Below, piece after piece: positions 51,981 to 64,000 of a DNA stretch of 64,000 bases. The notes under the pieces are model-generated. The model was not told where the DNA came from, made no database searches, and worked only from the letters and a program-made list of their open reading frames with translations. Source of the stretch: Burkholderiales bacterium (GTDB taxonomy: Bacteria; Pseudomonadota; Gammaproteobacteria; Burkholderiales; Burkholderiaceae_C); contig JAIOOS010000011.1 in assembly GCA_021414305.1 (NCBI GenBank), forward strand, positions 90,695-154,694. Direction: 5' to 3'. A program made the translations under genes and the position numbers. How positions within the stretch are numbered: the first letter of the stretch is position 1; each line of letters begins with the position of its first letter.

Positions 51981-54188
51981 TCAGTCCAGGTCGAGGCCGC
52001 TCACCGCCACCGGCGAGAGCCGGTCGGTCGTCGTGCCGTCGCCGATCTGGCCGTGGTCGTTGCGCCCCCAGGCCCAGACCCGGCCGTCGGGGCCGAGCGC
52101 GAGCGAATGGCCGAGGCCGCCGCCGGCCGCGACCGCGCGGATGCCGCTCGGCAAGGTCGAGACGAAGCCCGGGGTGCTCCGGTAGCCGGGCGAGCCCGAG
52201 CCCGTGGCGAGCTGTCCGGTCTCGTTGATGCCCCAGGTGAACACGGTGCCGTCGAAGTGGACCGAGACCGAGTGCTCGGCGCCGGCGGCGATGCCGACGA
52301 TCTCACCGGTGAGCAGCACCCGCCCGGGCAGCGCCAGGAAGGCGCCGATCTCGCCCTGGCCGAGCTTGCCGTTCAGGTTGCTGCCCCAGGACCAGATCCG
52401 GCCGTCGCGCGCCACCGCCAGCACGTGGTTGTTGCCCGCCGAGATCGCCCGCACCGGGTCGATGCCGACGACCCGCTGCGGCACGTTGACGCTCGCCACC
52501 GACGTGCCCTGGCCGAGCTGGCCGACGTCGTTCGCGCCCCAGGTCCAGACCACGCCGTCCTCGTCGAGCGCGACCGAGAAGTTCTGGCCCGCCGAGATGG
52601 CGACGATCGGCCGCATGCCGGGCGTCACGACCACCTCGACCGCGGTGTTGGTTTCGTAGGCGACGGCCGGATTGCCGAGCGCGCCGACGGCGTTGAAGCC
52701 GGCGGTCTCGATCCGGCCGTCGTCGCGCAGCACCATGCTGTGCGCACTGCCGATCGCGACCGCGCGCACGCCGCGCAGCGCGGCCGTGCCGACGAAGCGG
52801 GTCGGCGCCTCCGCCGTCGCGTTGCCGCCGTTGCCGAGCGCGCCGAAGATGTTGTAGCCCCAGCCCCAGACCTCGCCGTTGCGCCGCAGCACCAGGGTGT
52901 TGCCGCCGCCCGAGTCGATCGCCACGACGTCGCTCAGGCCGGCCACCAGCCCCGGCGTCAGGCGATCCGCCGAGCTCGCCGTGCCGTTCCCCTGGGCGCC
53001 GCCGATGTCCGAGCCCCAGGTGCGCACCGTCCCGTCGGCGAGCAGCGCCACCGAGAAATCGGAGCCGGCGGCGAGCACCGCGCCGGCCGCGCCGCCGCCT
53101 CCCGATCCCGGCGCCGTCACCGTGAGCAGCGCGGTCATGCTGGTCACGCTGCCGGCGCTGTTGCTCACGACCACGCGATAGAGCACGCCGTTGTCCGCCA
53201 GCACCGCGCCGGCATGGGTGATGCTCGCGTTGGTGGCGCCGGCGACGTCGGCGAAGCTCGTGCCGCCATCGCGGCTGATCTGCCACTGCAGCAGCGGCGC
53301 GGTGCCGGTGACGACGACGCTGAACGTCGCGCTGCCGCCGACGACGATGCTCACGCCCGCGGGCTGGGTCGTGATCGCCGGCGCCACGGCCGCCGCGGTC
53401 ACGGTGAGGATCGCGGCCTGGCTCGGCGTCTCGCCGTCGGGGTTGGCGACGACGGCGCGGTAGCGGGCGCCGTTGTCGCCGGTGGCGACAGGCGGCGTGG
53501 TGTAGCTGCGGTCGGTGGCGCCAGCGACCACGGCCCAGTTCACGCCGGCATCGTCGCTCCGCTCCCAGCGGTAAGTGAACGGCGGCGCGCCCAGCGCGGT
53601 GACGCTGAAGGTCGCGGTGGCGCCGGCGTTGACGGTCGCGTTCTGCGGCTGTTGCGAGATCGTCGGCGGCGCGGCGCCGAAGCTGAACCAGGAGAAGCCG
53701 CTCACCTGCGCCGTCACCAGGGTGCCCGAGAGCGTCGCTCCGGGCACCCGCTCCCAGGCGCCGGCGGCATTGGTCTTGTAGAGCGTCGGCGTGCGGCCGG
53801 CCGCGACCGCCGACGGGTCGACCGGAAGGGTCACCGTCACCGGCGTGGCGAAGGCGGTGCCGTGCGGCGTCAGCGCGAAGGTCGCGCCCGCCGCCACGAA
53901 CCCGGCAGGCAGGGCCGGGGCGCCGGCGCCGCTGCGCTCGATCGCGATCGTCGTCGGCGCGGCGAGCGCGCCGGCCGGGATCACGACGCGCGCGCCGGCG
54001 GGTGTCGCGACGCTGCCGCCGCCGGCGCCGATGCTGGCGCTGGCCATGTCGGGCGGCGCGCCGTCGTCGTCGCCGCCGCCGCAGCCGGCGAGGGCGAGCC
54101 CGAGGGCGGCGGCGAAGAGCGAGCCGAGCAGGCCGCGCCGGAGAGCGCGGCGGGTGGGACGATTGGGGTTGTCGGTGGCCATGGTCAT
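51981..54188 (-). CDS. RCC1-repeat lipoprotein with Ig-like domains (second copy)
   Basis: 735 residues from ATG 54188, chosen because GAGGAA lies 6 bases upstream; the frame stays open to 54881 but would run into the regulator gene. A basic N-terminus and lipobox (LALAGC) give a lipoprotein. The layout repeats that of the neighbour: ZU5-like domain (SIGAGGGSVATPAGARVVIP), two Ig-like domains (PPTISQQPQNATVNAG and PAITTQPAGVSIVVGG) and about seven RCC1 repeats (VRTWGSDIGG, VWGWGYNIFGALGNGG, VWTWGANDVGQLGQG, IWSWGSNLNGKLGQGE, VFTWGINETGQLATG, VWAWGRNDHGQIGDG). The two genes are probably a tandem duplication. It is divergent from the regulator gene. Confidence 0.87.
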   Translation of the reverse strand: MTMATDNPNRPTRRALRRGLLGSLFAAALGLALAGCGGGDDDGAPPDMASASIGAGGGSVATPAGARVVIPAGALAAPTTIAIERSGAGAPALPAGFVAAGATFALTPHGTAFATPVTVTLPVDPSAVAAGRTPTLYKTNAAGAWERVPGATLSGTLVTAQVSGFSWFSFGAAPPTISQQPQNATVNAGATATFSVTALGAPPFTYRWERSDDAGVNWAVVAGATDRSYTTPPVATGDNGARYRAVVANPDGETPSQAAILTVTAAAVAPAITTQPAGVSIVVGGSATFSVVVTGTAPLLQWQISRDGGTSFADVAGATNASITHAGAVLADNGVLYRVVVSNSAGSVTSMTALLTVTAPGSGGGGAAGAVLAAGSDFSVALLADGTVRTWGSDIGGAQGNGTASSADRLTPGLVAGLSDVVAIDSGGGNTLVLRRNGEVWGWGYNIFGALGNGGNATAEAPTRFVGTAALRGVRAVAIGSAHSMVLRDDGRIETAGFNAVGALGNPAVAYETNTAVEVVVTPGMRPIVAISAGQNFSVALDEDGVVWTWGANDVGQLGQGTSVASVNVPQRVVGIDPVRAISAGNNHVLAVARDGRIWSWGSNLNGKLGQGEIGAFLALPGRVLLTGEIVGIAAGAEHSVSVHFDGTVFTWGINETGQLATGSGSPGYRSTPGFVSTLPSGIRAVAAGGGLGHSLALGPDGRVWAWGRNDHGQIGDGTTTDRLSPVAVSGLDLD

Positions 54189-54245
54189 GTCGTTCCTCGC
54201 GGCGTTCGGCGGCATCCGCATGGTCCTTGCGGCGCCCCGGCGAGG

Positions 54246-54284
54246 CTTGACATCGGCCTGAGTTGTTTCTGATATCTTCCTGAG
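54246..54284 (+). promoter_or_regulatory. Four direct repeats at 11-base spacing upstream of the regulator
   Basis: CTTGAC (54246), CCTGAG (54257), TCTGAT (54268) and CCTGAG (54279) follow a YYTGAN pattern at exact 11-base steps in the 100-base region between the second RCC1 gene and the regulator. OmpR/PhoB-type winged helices bind direct repeats with this spacing, and the downstream gene begins with such a domain, so autoregulation is likely. A TTGACA at 54247-54252 overlaps the first repeat and could be a -35 element, with TGATAT at 54270 as a poor -10. Confidence 0.55.
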
Positions 54285-54288
54285 CAGC

Positions 54289-57246
54289 ATGGACACGAGA
54301 GCAAAGAGCGCCATGCCCACCCGTCCCCGCTGGCGCTTCGGCCCGTTCGAGGCCGATCTCCAGGAACACGAGCTTCGGCGCGAAGGCGTGCCGGTGGCAG
54401 TGACGCGAAAGTCCTTCGCCGTTCTCGCCGAGCTGCTTGCCCGGCCCGGCAAGCTGGTCACCAAGGCCGAGCTGTTCGATACCGTCTGGGCCGGCAGCGT
54501 CGTCACCGACGCCGCCCTCTCGCGCGCGATCCGCGAGCTGCGCGTCGCCCTCGGCGACGACGCCACCGCGCCGCGCTTCATCGCCACCGCGCACGGCCTC
54601 GGCTTTCGCTTCGTCGCCGCGCTGGCGCCGGAGCCGGTCGCCAGCCCGGAGCCGACGCCAGCCCCGCCGCCGGCGCCCGAGCCGCGCCTCGTCGGCCGCG
54701 ACGCCGACCTGGCCCGGCTCGACCAGGCCCTCGCCGACGCGCGCGCCGGCCGACGCCAGTTGCTGTTCGTCAGCGGCGAGGCCGGCATCGGCAAGACCGC
54801 GCTGGTCGAGGCGTTCGTCCGCCGCCACGCCGGCGCCGACGTCTGGGCGGCGCAGGGCCGCTGCGTCGAGCAGTACGGCACCGGCGAGGCCTACCTGCCG
54901 GTTCTCGAAGCGCTCGAGCACCTGGCAAGCGAGGTCGGCACCGACGCCTTCCGCGACGTGCTGCTGCGCTATGCGCCCGCCTGGCTGGCGCAGCTGCCCT
55001 GGCTGGCGCACGATGCCGATCGCGAGCTGTTGCGCCGCTCGGCCGCCGACAGCAGCGTGCAGCGGATGCTGCGCGAGATCGCCCAGGCGCTCGAGGTCTT
55101 GGCGGCACGAAAGCCGATCGTCCTCTGGCTCGAGGACCTGCACTGGAGCGATCCATCGAGCCTGGCGGTGATCGCCTTCCTGGCCGGCCGGCGCGATCCG
55201 GCGCGGCTGCTCGTGATCGCCACCTTCCGGCCGGCCGACGCCCAGGCCGGTGCATCGCCGCTGCACGGCCTGGCCTTGCAGCTCGCGCAGCGCGGCCAGG
55301 CGCTGCAGATGGCGCTGGCGCCGCTCGACGCGGGCGCCGTCGGCCAGTACCTTCGCGCCCGCTTCGGCGCCGGCGCGCCGCACTCGCTGGCGGCGCTCGG
55401 CGCCTTCCTGCACCGCCGCAGCGACGGCAATGCCCTGTTCACGGTCGCGATGGTCGACGACCTGGTGCGCCGCCGCCGGCTGGCGCAGCACGACGGCGCC
55501 TGGGTCCTGCACGGCAGCGTCGACGAGCTCGGCGACGGGCTGCCCGACGACCTGCGCCATCTCGTCCACGAGCAGATCGAGCGCCTGGGCGAAGACGATC
55601 GCCGCCTGGTCGAGGCTGCGGCGGTCTGCGGCACCGATTTCCCCGCCGCTTCGCTTGCCGCCGCGCTGCAGGCCGACCTCGCCTCGGTCGAGGAGCGCTG
55701 CGCCCGACTGGCGCAGCAGGGCCGGTTCCTGCGCCCGCGCGACCCGGTGACCTGGCCCGACGGCACGGTTTCGGCCGGCTTCGGCTTCCTGCACGCGCTG
55801 TACTGGCAAGGCACCTACGAGCGGGTGTCGCAAAGCCGCCGCGCTGACTGGCAGCGGCGGATCGGCCTCGGCCAGGAGCAGGCCTTCGGCGCCGAGTGCG
55901 GCCCGATCGCCGCCGAGCTGGCGATGCGGTTCGAGATGGCGCGCGACTTCGAGCGCAGCGTCGGCTACCTGCAGCGGGCGGGGGCCGCCGCGCTTTCGTG
56001 CTGTGCCTACCCGGAGTGCATCGAGCTGCTGCGCCATGCGCTGACGCTGCTGCCGCAGGTGCCCGTCGAGCAGCGCGCTCAGCGCGAGATCGACCTGCTG
56101 CTGCCGCTGGGCGCGGCCTTGATGGCGACCAAGGGCTACGCCTCCGGCGACGTCGAGGCGACCTACCAGCGCGCGCTGTCGCTCTGCGGCACGGGCGCAC
56201 GGCCCGGCGACCTCGAGCGTGTGCTGCGCGGCCTCTGGAACGTCGCCTTCCTGCGCGCCGACCTCGCCCGCGCCCGGCAGATCGCCGAACAGCTGCTCGC
56301 CCAATCGGAAGCGACCGGGAACGCCCGGCTCGCGACCGACGCGCACACCAAGCTGGGCCAGACCTGCGTCCACCTGGGCGACCTTGCGCCGGCACGCTTT
56401 CATCTCGAACGCGCGCTGGCGGCGTCGGCAGTCGACGGCGAAGATTCGGCGGGCGTGCGCGAAGCGCCGCGAGTCGCGATCTACCTGTCGTGGGCTCTCT
56501 GGTACACCGGCCTGCCCGAGCAGGCGCTGCGCCGGGCCGAGGAAGCGATCAGCCTGGCGGCGACGGCTGGCAGCCCGCATTCGAGCGCCTTTGCGCTCGG
56601 CTACAGCAGCCAGCTGCATCTGCTCTGCGGCAACCTCGCCCGCGAGCTCGGGCTGGCCCGGCAGCTCGGCGTCCTGGCGGGCGAGCACGGGCTCTCGTTC
56701 TGGCGCTCGCTCTCGGACTTCACGCAGGGTCGCGCCGCAGCCCAGGCCGGCGACCCGGCGGCAGGCATCGCCCGCATGCGCAGTGCCATCGACGAGATGC
56801 GCTCGGCCGGCGGGCTGGTGGGCGTGCCCTACCTGCTCTGCCTCCTCGCCGAAGCCGAGCTCGCCGCCGGCCGGCTGGACGATGCGCGTGCGGCGCTCGG
56901 CGAAGCCGCGCAGCTCGTCGCCGGCAACGGCAACGCGCTCTACGCCGCTGAAGGCCTGCGCCTCCTGGGCGAGATCGAGCTCGCCGAGGGCAAGGGCGGA
57001 CAAAGCCTCGAAGCGGCCGAGCGAAGCTTCCGCGCGGCCCTCGAGCTCGCGCGCTGCCAGGGCTCGCGCGCCCTCGAGCTGCGCGCGGCGACCAGCCTTG
57101 CGCGCCTGTGGGCCGACCATGGAAACGACGCGGGCGCGCTCGGGTTGCTGCAGCCGGTCTTCGCGGCTTTCGGCGAAGGCCTGCAGACCGCCGATCTTCT
57201 CGCCGCGAGCGCCCTGCTCGGGCGGCTGCGCGCTACCTCGCGATAG
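54289..57246 (+). CDS. Winged-helix/AAA-ATPase/TPR transcriptional regulator
   Basis: 985 residues. The N-terminal OmpR-type winged helix covers about 14-105 (FGPFEADLQEHELRREG, ELFDTVWAG, LSRAIRELRVALGDD, GLGFRFVAA), a CadC-like head. A Pro-rich linker leads to an ATPase domain at about 135-430 with Walker A GEAGIGKTAL (near 165) and Walker B VLWLEDLHWSD. The C-terminal half (about 520-985) is helical with TPR-like repeats, as in the MalT/LAL-like and BTAD-type large regulators. It should respond to a ligand and bind DNA by the N-terminal domain. ATG 54313 is an alternative start. It is divergent from the RCC1 pair and convergent with the next gene, overlapping its end by 14 bases. Confidence 0.9.
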   Translation: MDTRAKSAMPTRPRWRFGPFEADLQEHELRREGVPVAVTRKSFAVLAELLARPGKLVTKAELFDTVWAGSVVTDAALSRAIRELRVALGDDATAPRFIATAHGLGFRFVAALAPEPVASPEPTPAPPPAPEPRLVGRDADLARLDQALADARAGRRQLLFVSGEAGIGKTALVEAFVRRHAGADVWAAQGRCVEQYGTGEAYLPVLEALEHLASEVGTDAFRDVLLRYAPAWLAQLPWLAHDADRELLRRSAADSSVQRMLREIAQALEVLAARKPIVLWLEDLHWSDPSSLAVIAFLAGRRDPARLLVIATFRPADAQAGASPLHGLALQLAQRGQALQMALAPLDAGAVGQYLRARFGAGAPHSLAALGAFLHRRSDGNALFTVAMVDDLVRRRRLAQHDGAWVLHGSVDELGDGLPDDLRHLVHEQIERLGEDDRRLVEAAAVCGTDFPAASLAAALQADLASVEERCARLAQQGRFLRPRDPVTWPDGTVSAGFGFLHALYWQGTYERVSQSRRADWQRRIGLGQEQAFGAECGPIAAELAMRFEMARDFERSVGYLQRAGAAALSCCAYPECIELLRHALTLLPQVPVEQRAQREIDLLLPLGAALMATKGYASGDVEATYQRALSLCGTGARPGDLERVLRGLWNVAFLRADLARARQIAEQLLAQSEATGNARLATDAHTKLGQTCVHLGDLAPARFHLERALAASAVDGEDSAGVREAPRVAIYLSWALWYTGLPEQALRRAEEAISLAATAGSPHSSAFALGYSSQLHLLCGNLARELGLARQLGVLAGEHGLSFWRSLSDFTQGRAAAQAGDPAAGIARMRSAIDEMRSAGGLVGVPYLLCLLAEAELAAGRLDDARAALGEAAQLVAGNGNALYAAEGLRLLGEIELAEGKGGQSLEAAERSFRAALELARCQGSRALELRAATSLARLWADHGNDAGALGLLQPVFAAFGEGLQTADLLAASALLGRLRATSR

Positions 57247-58855
57247 AGAACAGCACCGCGTTGTTCACCGCGTAGACCGCGCCATCGGCACCGATCGCGG
57301 TCGGCGTGTACGACTCGCCGATGCCGCTGGTCAGGCGGATCCGCTGGCTGGCGCTGTTGCTCGTCAGGTCCCAGCGGTAGAGGTAGCCGTCCTCGCTGTT
57401 CACCAGCACCGAGCGGGTGAACGGGTCGACCGCCGCGGTGTTGATGCACCACTCGACCACCGGGCCCGAGTTGCCCGATTCGAAGGTCGGGCCGAGCAGC
57501 GTCAGCACCTCCTTCATGATCGGCCGGCCGGAAATCGAATCGACCTGGCTGGCGCGCGGGTCGACGATGGCAATGCGGTTGGCGCCGTCGCCGCTACCCG
57601 CGCCGAGGTAGTTGTTGTACTTCAGCATGAGCAGGTAGGGCGAGCCGCCGGCGTAGCCAGGCACGGCCGTCGCCGGCACCACCGACGCCGTGTCGTCCCA
57701 GCCGAAGCCGCCGGGCAAGCGAAGCGTGGTCAGGGTCGCGTTGTAGTGCAGCAGCCAGCCGCGTCCGTTGTGCGTGCCGAAGGTGGTCTCGAGGACACCG
57801 AAGTAGACGTCGCCGTCGGGGCCGACGGTGGGCGAGGCGGTGCTGTCGTCGCTGACGCGGGCGAGATCGCCGCTGCCCGGATCGATCAGCAGCGCCCGGT
57901 TCTTCAGGGCGAGCGTGCTGCTGTCGAGCGCCAGCAGGTAGCCGCCCTGCACCCGGCCCGACACCGGGTCGGCGTTGACCGCGACATAGAGCGTGCCGAG
58001 GTCGGGCGAGAGCGCCGGCGCGCTGTTCGTCTGCACCTTGGCGACGAGCGAGTCCTCCGAGATGATCCGCGCCGAGACCCAGCCGCCGACGCCGTTGGCG
58101 CCGATGCGGGCGATGCCGCTTTCGAGCCCGGCCGGGTTGGCGGCGGTGACGACGAAGCCGAAGAAGACGTTGCCTGCGGCATCGACCGTGATCGGCGTGT
58201 TGATGAAGACGCTCGCGTCGTAGAGCGCCGGCGCGGCGGCATAGGCGGCGGCGCCGAAGAACACCAGGGCCTGCAGCGAACCGCTCGAAGAATCGGCGTC
58301 GGCCTTCACCAGCAGCTTGCCGCCGGCACCGGGCGCGTAGAGACGGTTGCCTGTGGTCAGCGCCAGGTTGTAGCTGGGGATCCAGTTGTGCGGCGGCAGC
58401 ACGTAGTCGACCGTCGCCGACCAGATCGGCCCGCCGTTGACGCCCGAGCGCGCCTCGATCCGGAAGCCGCCGTTGGCGCCGGTCTTGACCGGCAGCACCA
58501 CCGTGTTGTGCGAGGTGATCACCGGCGAGCCGTAGTGAGTGAGGAGCGCGCCGCCTCCCCGGTACTGCGGATCGAGGTCGAGCGGCGTCGCCCAGGCGAT
58601 GCGATTGAGGTCCTGGGTGGCGATCGCGCTCAACGCCGAGTGCTGGGCGTCGCGGGCGAAGCCCCACCAGGCGGGGCCGTCGACCCCGGGCGCGGGCGGC
58701 ACGGTCGGGCCGCCGGGAATGGACGGGCCGCCGCCGCTGCTGTCGCCACCGCCGCCGCACCCCGCGAGCACGGGGGCGAGGGCAAGCGCGGAGGCGCCGG
58801 CAAGGAAACGGCGGCGCTTCAGCGCCGGCGAGGAAAGTCGGGATGCAAGGGTCAT
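57233..58855 (-). CDS. Tat-exported PQQ-propeller-like lipoprotein
   Basis: 540 residues. The N-terminus has both a twin-arginine-like motif (KRRRFLAGASALALAP) and a lipobox (VLAGC), then a Gly/Ser-rich linker. The mature part shows beta-propeller-type repeats: WWGFARDAQHSALS, PTVGPDGDVYFGVLE, DGYLYRWDL and GADGAVYAVN, of the PQQ-binding-like WD40-analogue family. No full PQQ-dehydrogenase active site is recognisable. Its ATG overlaps the stop of the hybrid kinase gene (ATGA), and its 3' end overlaps the end of the AAA regulator gene on the other strand. Confidence 0.82.
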   Translation of the reverse strand: MTLASRLSSPALKRRRFLAGASALALAPVLAGCGGGGDSSGGGPSIPGGPTVPPAPGVDGPAWWGFARDAQHSALSAIATQDLNRIAWATPLDLDPQYRGGGALLTHYGSPVITSHNTVVLPVKTGANGGFRIEARSGVNGGPIWSATVDYVLPPHNWIPSYNLALTTGNRLYAPGAGGKLLVKADADSSSGSLQALVFFGAAAYAAAPALYDASVFINTPITVDAAGNVFFGFVVTAANPAGLESGIARIGANGVGGWVSARIISEDSLVAKVQTNSAPALSPDLGTLYVAVNADPVSGRVQGGYLLALDSSTLALKNRALLIDPGSGDLARVSDDSTASPTVGPDGDVYFGVLETTFGTHNGRGWLLHYNATLTTLRLPGGFGWDDTASVVPATAVPGYAGGSPYLLMLKYNNYLGAGSGDGANRIAIVDPRASQVDSISGRPIMKEVLTLLGPTFESGNSGPVVEWCINTAAVDPFTRSVLVNSEDGYLYRWDLTSNSASQRIRLTSGIGESYTPTAIGADGAVYAVNNAVLFSIAR

Positions 58856-60591
58856 GTCGGGTGCGGTTGCCCTGGCGACAGGCTCGCCAGCGTGGCGATC
58901 AGTATCGCCTCGTCGACCGGCTTGACGAGGTGATGGTCGAAACCCGCGGCCTCGCCCTTCTTCACCGCCTCCTGGTCGCCCCAGCCGGTGAGGGCCACCA
59001 CCGTGATCGCGCGGCCCCAGGGCTGCTGGCGCAGGCGACGGCAGACTTCATAGCCGCTCAGCAGCGGCAGGCCGATGTCGAGCAGCATCACCTCGGGCCG
59101 GAAGTCCTCGGCCGCGACGAGTGCGGCCTCGCCGTCGTGAACGACGCGGACATCGTGCCCCTGGATGGCGAGCAGCGCCGACATGCTTTCGGCGCCGTCG
59201 ATGTGATCGTCCACCACCAGGATCTTGAGCGAGCGAACCACGATCTCGGCGGCGGCGGGCGCCGCCGCCGACTTGCGTGGCAAGGGCAACGGCAACGACA
59301 CCACGAACACGCTGCCCTGGCCCGGCCCGGGACTGCGCGCCTCGACCCGGCCGTCGTGCAGTTCCACCAGGTGCTTGACCAGCGTCAGGCCGATGCCGAG
59401 TCCGCCGCGCGACCGCGCGATCGCACCTTCGACCTGGGAAAACATGTCGAAGACGTTGTCCAGCTCGTCGGCCGGAATACCGATGCCGTTGTCGCTGACC
59501 GTGATCCGGAGCTCGGAGCCTTCGCGCTGCGCGGCGAGCTCGATGCGGCCGCCACGATCGGTGTACTTGGCCGCATTGGTGAGGAGATTGACGAATACCT
59601 GCGACAGGCGAACCGCGTCGACATCGAGCAGGATCGGCATGTCCGGCAGTCGCACGTCGAGCTGGTGGCCGAAGTCGGCGATCTTCGGTCGGCTGGCCTC
59701 GACCGCCAGCTCCAGCACGTCGGCCAGGTCGACGAGCTCGCGTCGAAGCTCGATCCGGCCCTGGTTGATGCGGCTCACGTCCATCAGGTCATCGATCAGC
59801 CGGGACATGACCTGGACCTGGCGGGCGATGATGTCGCGCGCGTGCTTCGCCGTCGGGTCGATCGTCCCCTGGTGCTGCAGCAGCTGCGCGGCGTTGCGCA
59901 CCGGCGCCAGCGGATTGCGCAGCTCGTGGGCGAGCGTGGCGATGAACTCGTCCTTGCGCCGGTCGGCCTCGCGCAGCTCGGCCTCGAGCTGCTCGAGCGC
60001 CCGGGTCCGCTCGGTCACCAGCCGGTCGAGGTTCTCGTTGAGCTCCTGCAGCTGCTGCTCGGCGCGGCGGCGCTCGGTCACCTCGGCGAGCAGGGCGCGG
60101 TTCGCGACCTCGATCTCGCGGCTCTTCCTGTGCAGCTCGGCGAACACCGCCACCTTCGAGCGCAGCACCGGCGCGTTGACCGGCTTGTGCAGGTAGTCGA
60201 CCGCGCCGCTGCCGTAGCCCGCGAGCACGTGCTGATCCTCGTTGTAGTACGCGGTGAGGAAGATGATCGGCACGCGCGCGGTCTTCTTGCGGCCCTTGAT
60301 GACCTGGGCGAGCTCGAAGCCCGTCATGCCGGGCATCCGCACGTCGAGGATCAGGAGGGCGAACTCCTCGGCGACGAGCGCGAGCAGCGCCTCGTCGGCC
60401 GACTCGGCGCGCACCAGCCGGTAGCCCGGCGCGTCGAGCAGGGTCTCGAGCACGGTCAGGTTCTTCGGCTCGTCGTCGACGATCAGGATGTTGATCGGCG
60501 CGTCGAAGATCGTCGCCACGACGGCGCCGGGCCGGCCCGGTTCCTGATTGGAGGCAGACATCGCGTGGCGGGGGCTCGCCTCGGGGATCAT
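58852..60591 (-). CDS. Hybrid histidine kinase with N- and C-terminal receiver domains
   Basis: 579 residues. REC domain 1 at about 33-150 ([39 protein letters not shown]) is followed by a coiled coil (about 155-215). The dimerisation/phosphoacceptor helix is [16 protein letters not shown], and the HATPase domain has N-box [14 protein letters not shown]1 DNGIGI and G2 [14 protein letters not shown] 2 lies at about 455-570 ([39 protein letters not shown]). No membrane segment is seen, so it is cytosolic and probably acts with the large membrane-independent kinase encoded 25 bases upstream. It is translationally coupled to the PQQ-like lipoprotein gene. Confidence 0.92.
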   Translation of the reverse strand: MIPEASPRHAMSASNQEPGRPGAVVATIFDAPINILIVDDEPKNLTVLETLLDAPGYRLVRAESADEALLALVAEEFALLILDVRMPGMTGFELAQVIKGRKKTARVPIIFLTAYYNEDQHVLAGYGSGAVDYLHKPVNAPVLRSKVAVFAELHRKSREIEVANRALLAEVTERRRAEQQLQELNENLDRLVTERTRALEQLEAELREADRRKDEFIATLAHELRNPLAPVRNAAQLLQHQGTIDPTAKHARDIIARQVQVMSRLIDDLMDVSRINQGRIELRRELVDLADVLELAVEASRPKIADFGHQLDVRLPDMPILLDVDAVRLSQVFVNLLTNAAKYTDRGGRIELAAQREGSELRITVSDNGIGIPADELDNVFDMFSQVEGAIARSRGGLGIGLTLVKHLVELHDGRVEARSPGPGQGSVFVVSLPLPLPRKSAAAPAAAEIVVRSLKILVVDDHIDGAESMSALLAIQGHDVRVVHDGEAALVAAEDFRPEVMLLDIGLPLLSGYEVCRRLRQQPWGRAITVVALTGWGDQEAVKKGEAAGFDHHLVKPVDEAILIATLASLSPGQPHPT

Positions 60592-60616
60592 GTGATGTGG
60601 CCGCGCCCCGGCGACC

Positions 60617-64000
<3,384 letters not shown>

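Noticed and set aside
52303..57120. 1605-residue minus-strand frame spanning the RCC1 gene and the regulator
   Set aside because: It crosses two supported genes in wrong frames and has no family resemblance.

Overview
The window reads as a chromosome segment of a high-GC Gram-negative bacterium, most likely a betaproteobacterium of the Burkholderiales/Rhodocyclales type. Support comes from LPS core genes (waaA, waaC), outer-membrane proteins (BtuB, TolC, a porin, an OmpA-type lipoprotein), a glutamine-dependent NadE, and a JDVT-CTERM-like sorting tail, which is mostly a betaproteobacterial feature. The species assignment is inference.

There are two compositional halves. The left part (1 to about 16,560) is less GC-rich: five 60-base lines counted by hand gave 53, 60, 60, 65 and 70 percent, against 63, 73, 77 and 78 percent for four lines on the right. 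It carries a bacterial microcompartment (BMC) locus. The minus-strand operon runs BMC-P, BMC-H, AdhE-type CoA-acylating aldehyde dehydrogenase, EutJ-like ATPase, BMC-T, a EutQ-like-head/malate-lactate dehydrogenase fusion, a zinc alcohol dehydrogenase and a GAF/PucR-type regulator. A divergent plus-strand group holds a DUF7064/7065-like protein, a HAD phosphatase with a C-terminal tail and a second BMC-H. A near-perfect dyad lies between the two. No aldehyde-generating signature enzyme and no phosphotransacylase is visible, so the substrate is unknown. Next comes a cobalamin riboswitch with btuB, then a junction region: an IS21-like scar, repeats, a tRNA-Lys(CTT) 3' fragment that overlaps the stop codon of a P4-type integrase, phased GGAC repeats and an intact tRNA-Gly(TCC).

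The middle (16.6-40.5 kb) is core-like: phospholipase-D-type lipoprotein, TrmB, UppP, a DUF1439-like lipoprotein, NadE, a TetR-controlled RND efflux operon (TetR, adaptor, pump, Pcm-like methyltransferase, TolC), a DUF1800/DUF1501 export pair, waaA-waaC-phosphomannomutase, a LytS/LytTR two-component pair and a Ser/Thr kinase.

The right part (40.5-64 kb) is an accessory envelope region. It has a CxxCH lipoprotein, an OmpA lipoprotein, a long ASH-repeat protein with a heme motif and C-terminal sorting signal, and a porin. Two RCC1/Ig lipoproteins and a small secreted protein follow. A large winged-helix/AAA/TPR regulator has four 11-bp-phased repeats at its promoter. Last are a PQQ-propeller-like Tat lipoprotein and two hybrid histidine kinases, the second cut by the right edge. 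The genes between 40.7 and 48.9 kb look like one co-transcribed surface module of unknown function, possibly redox.
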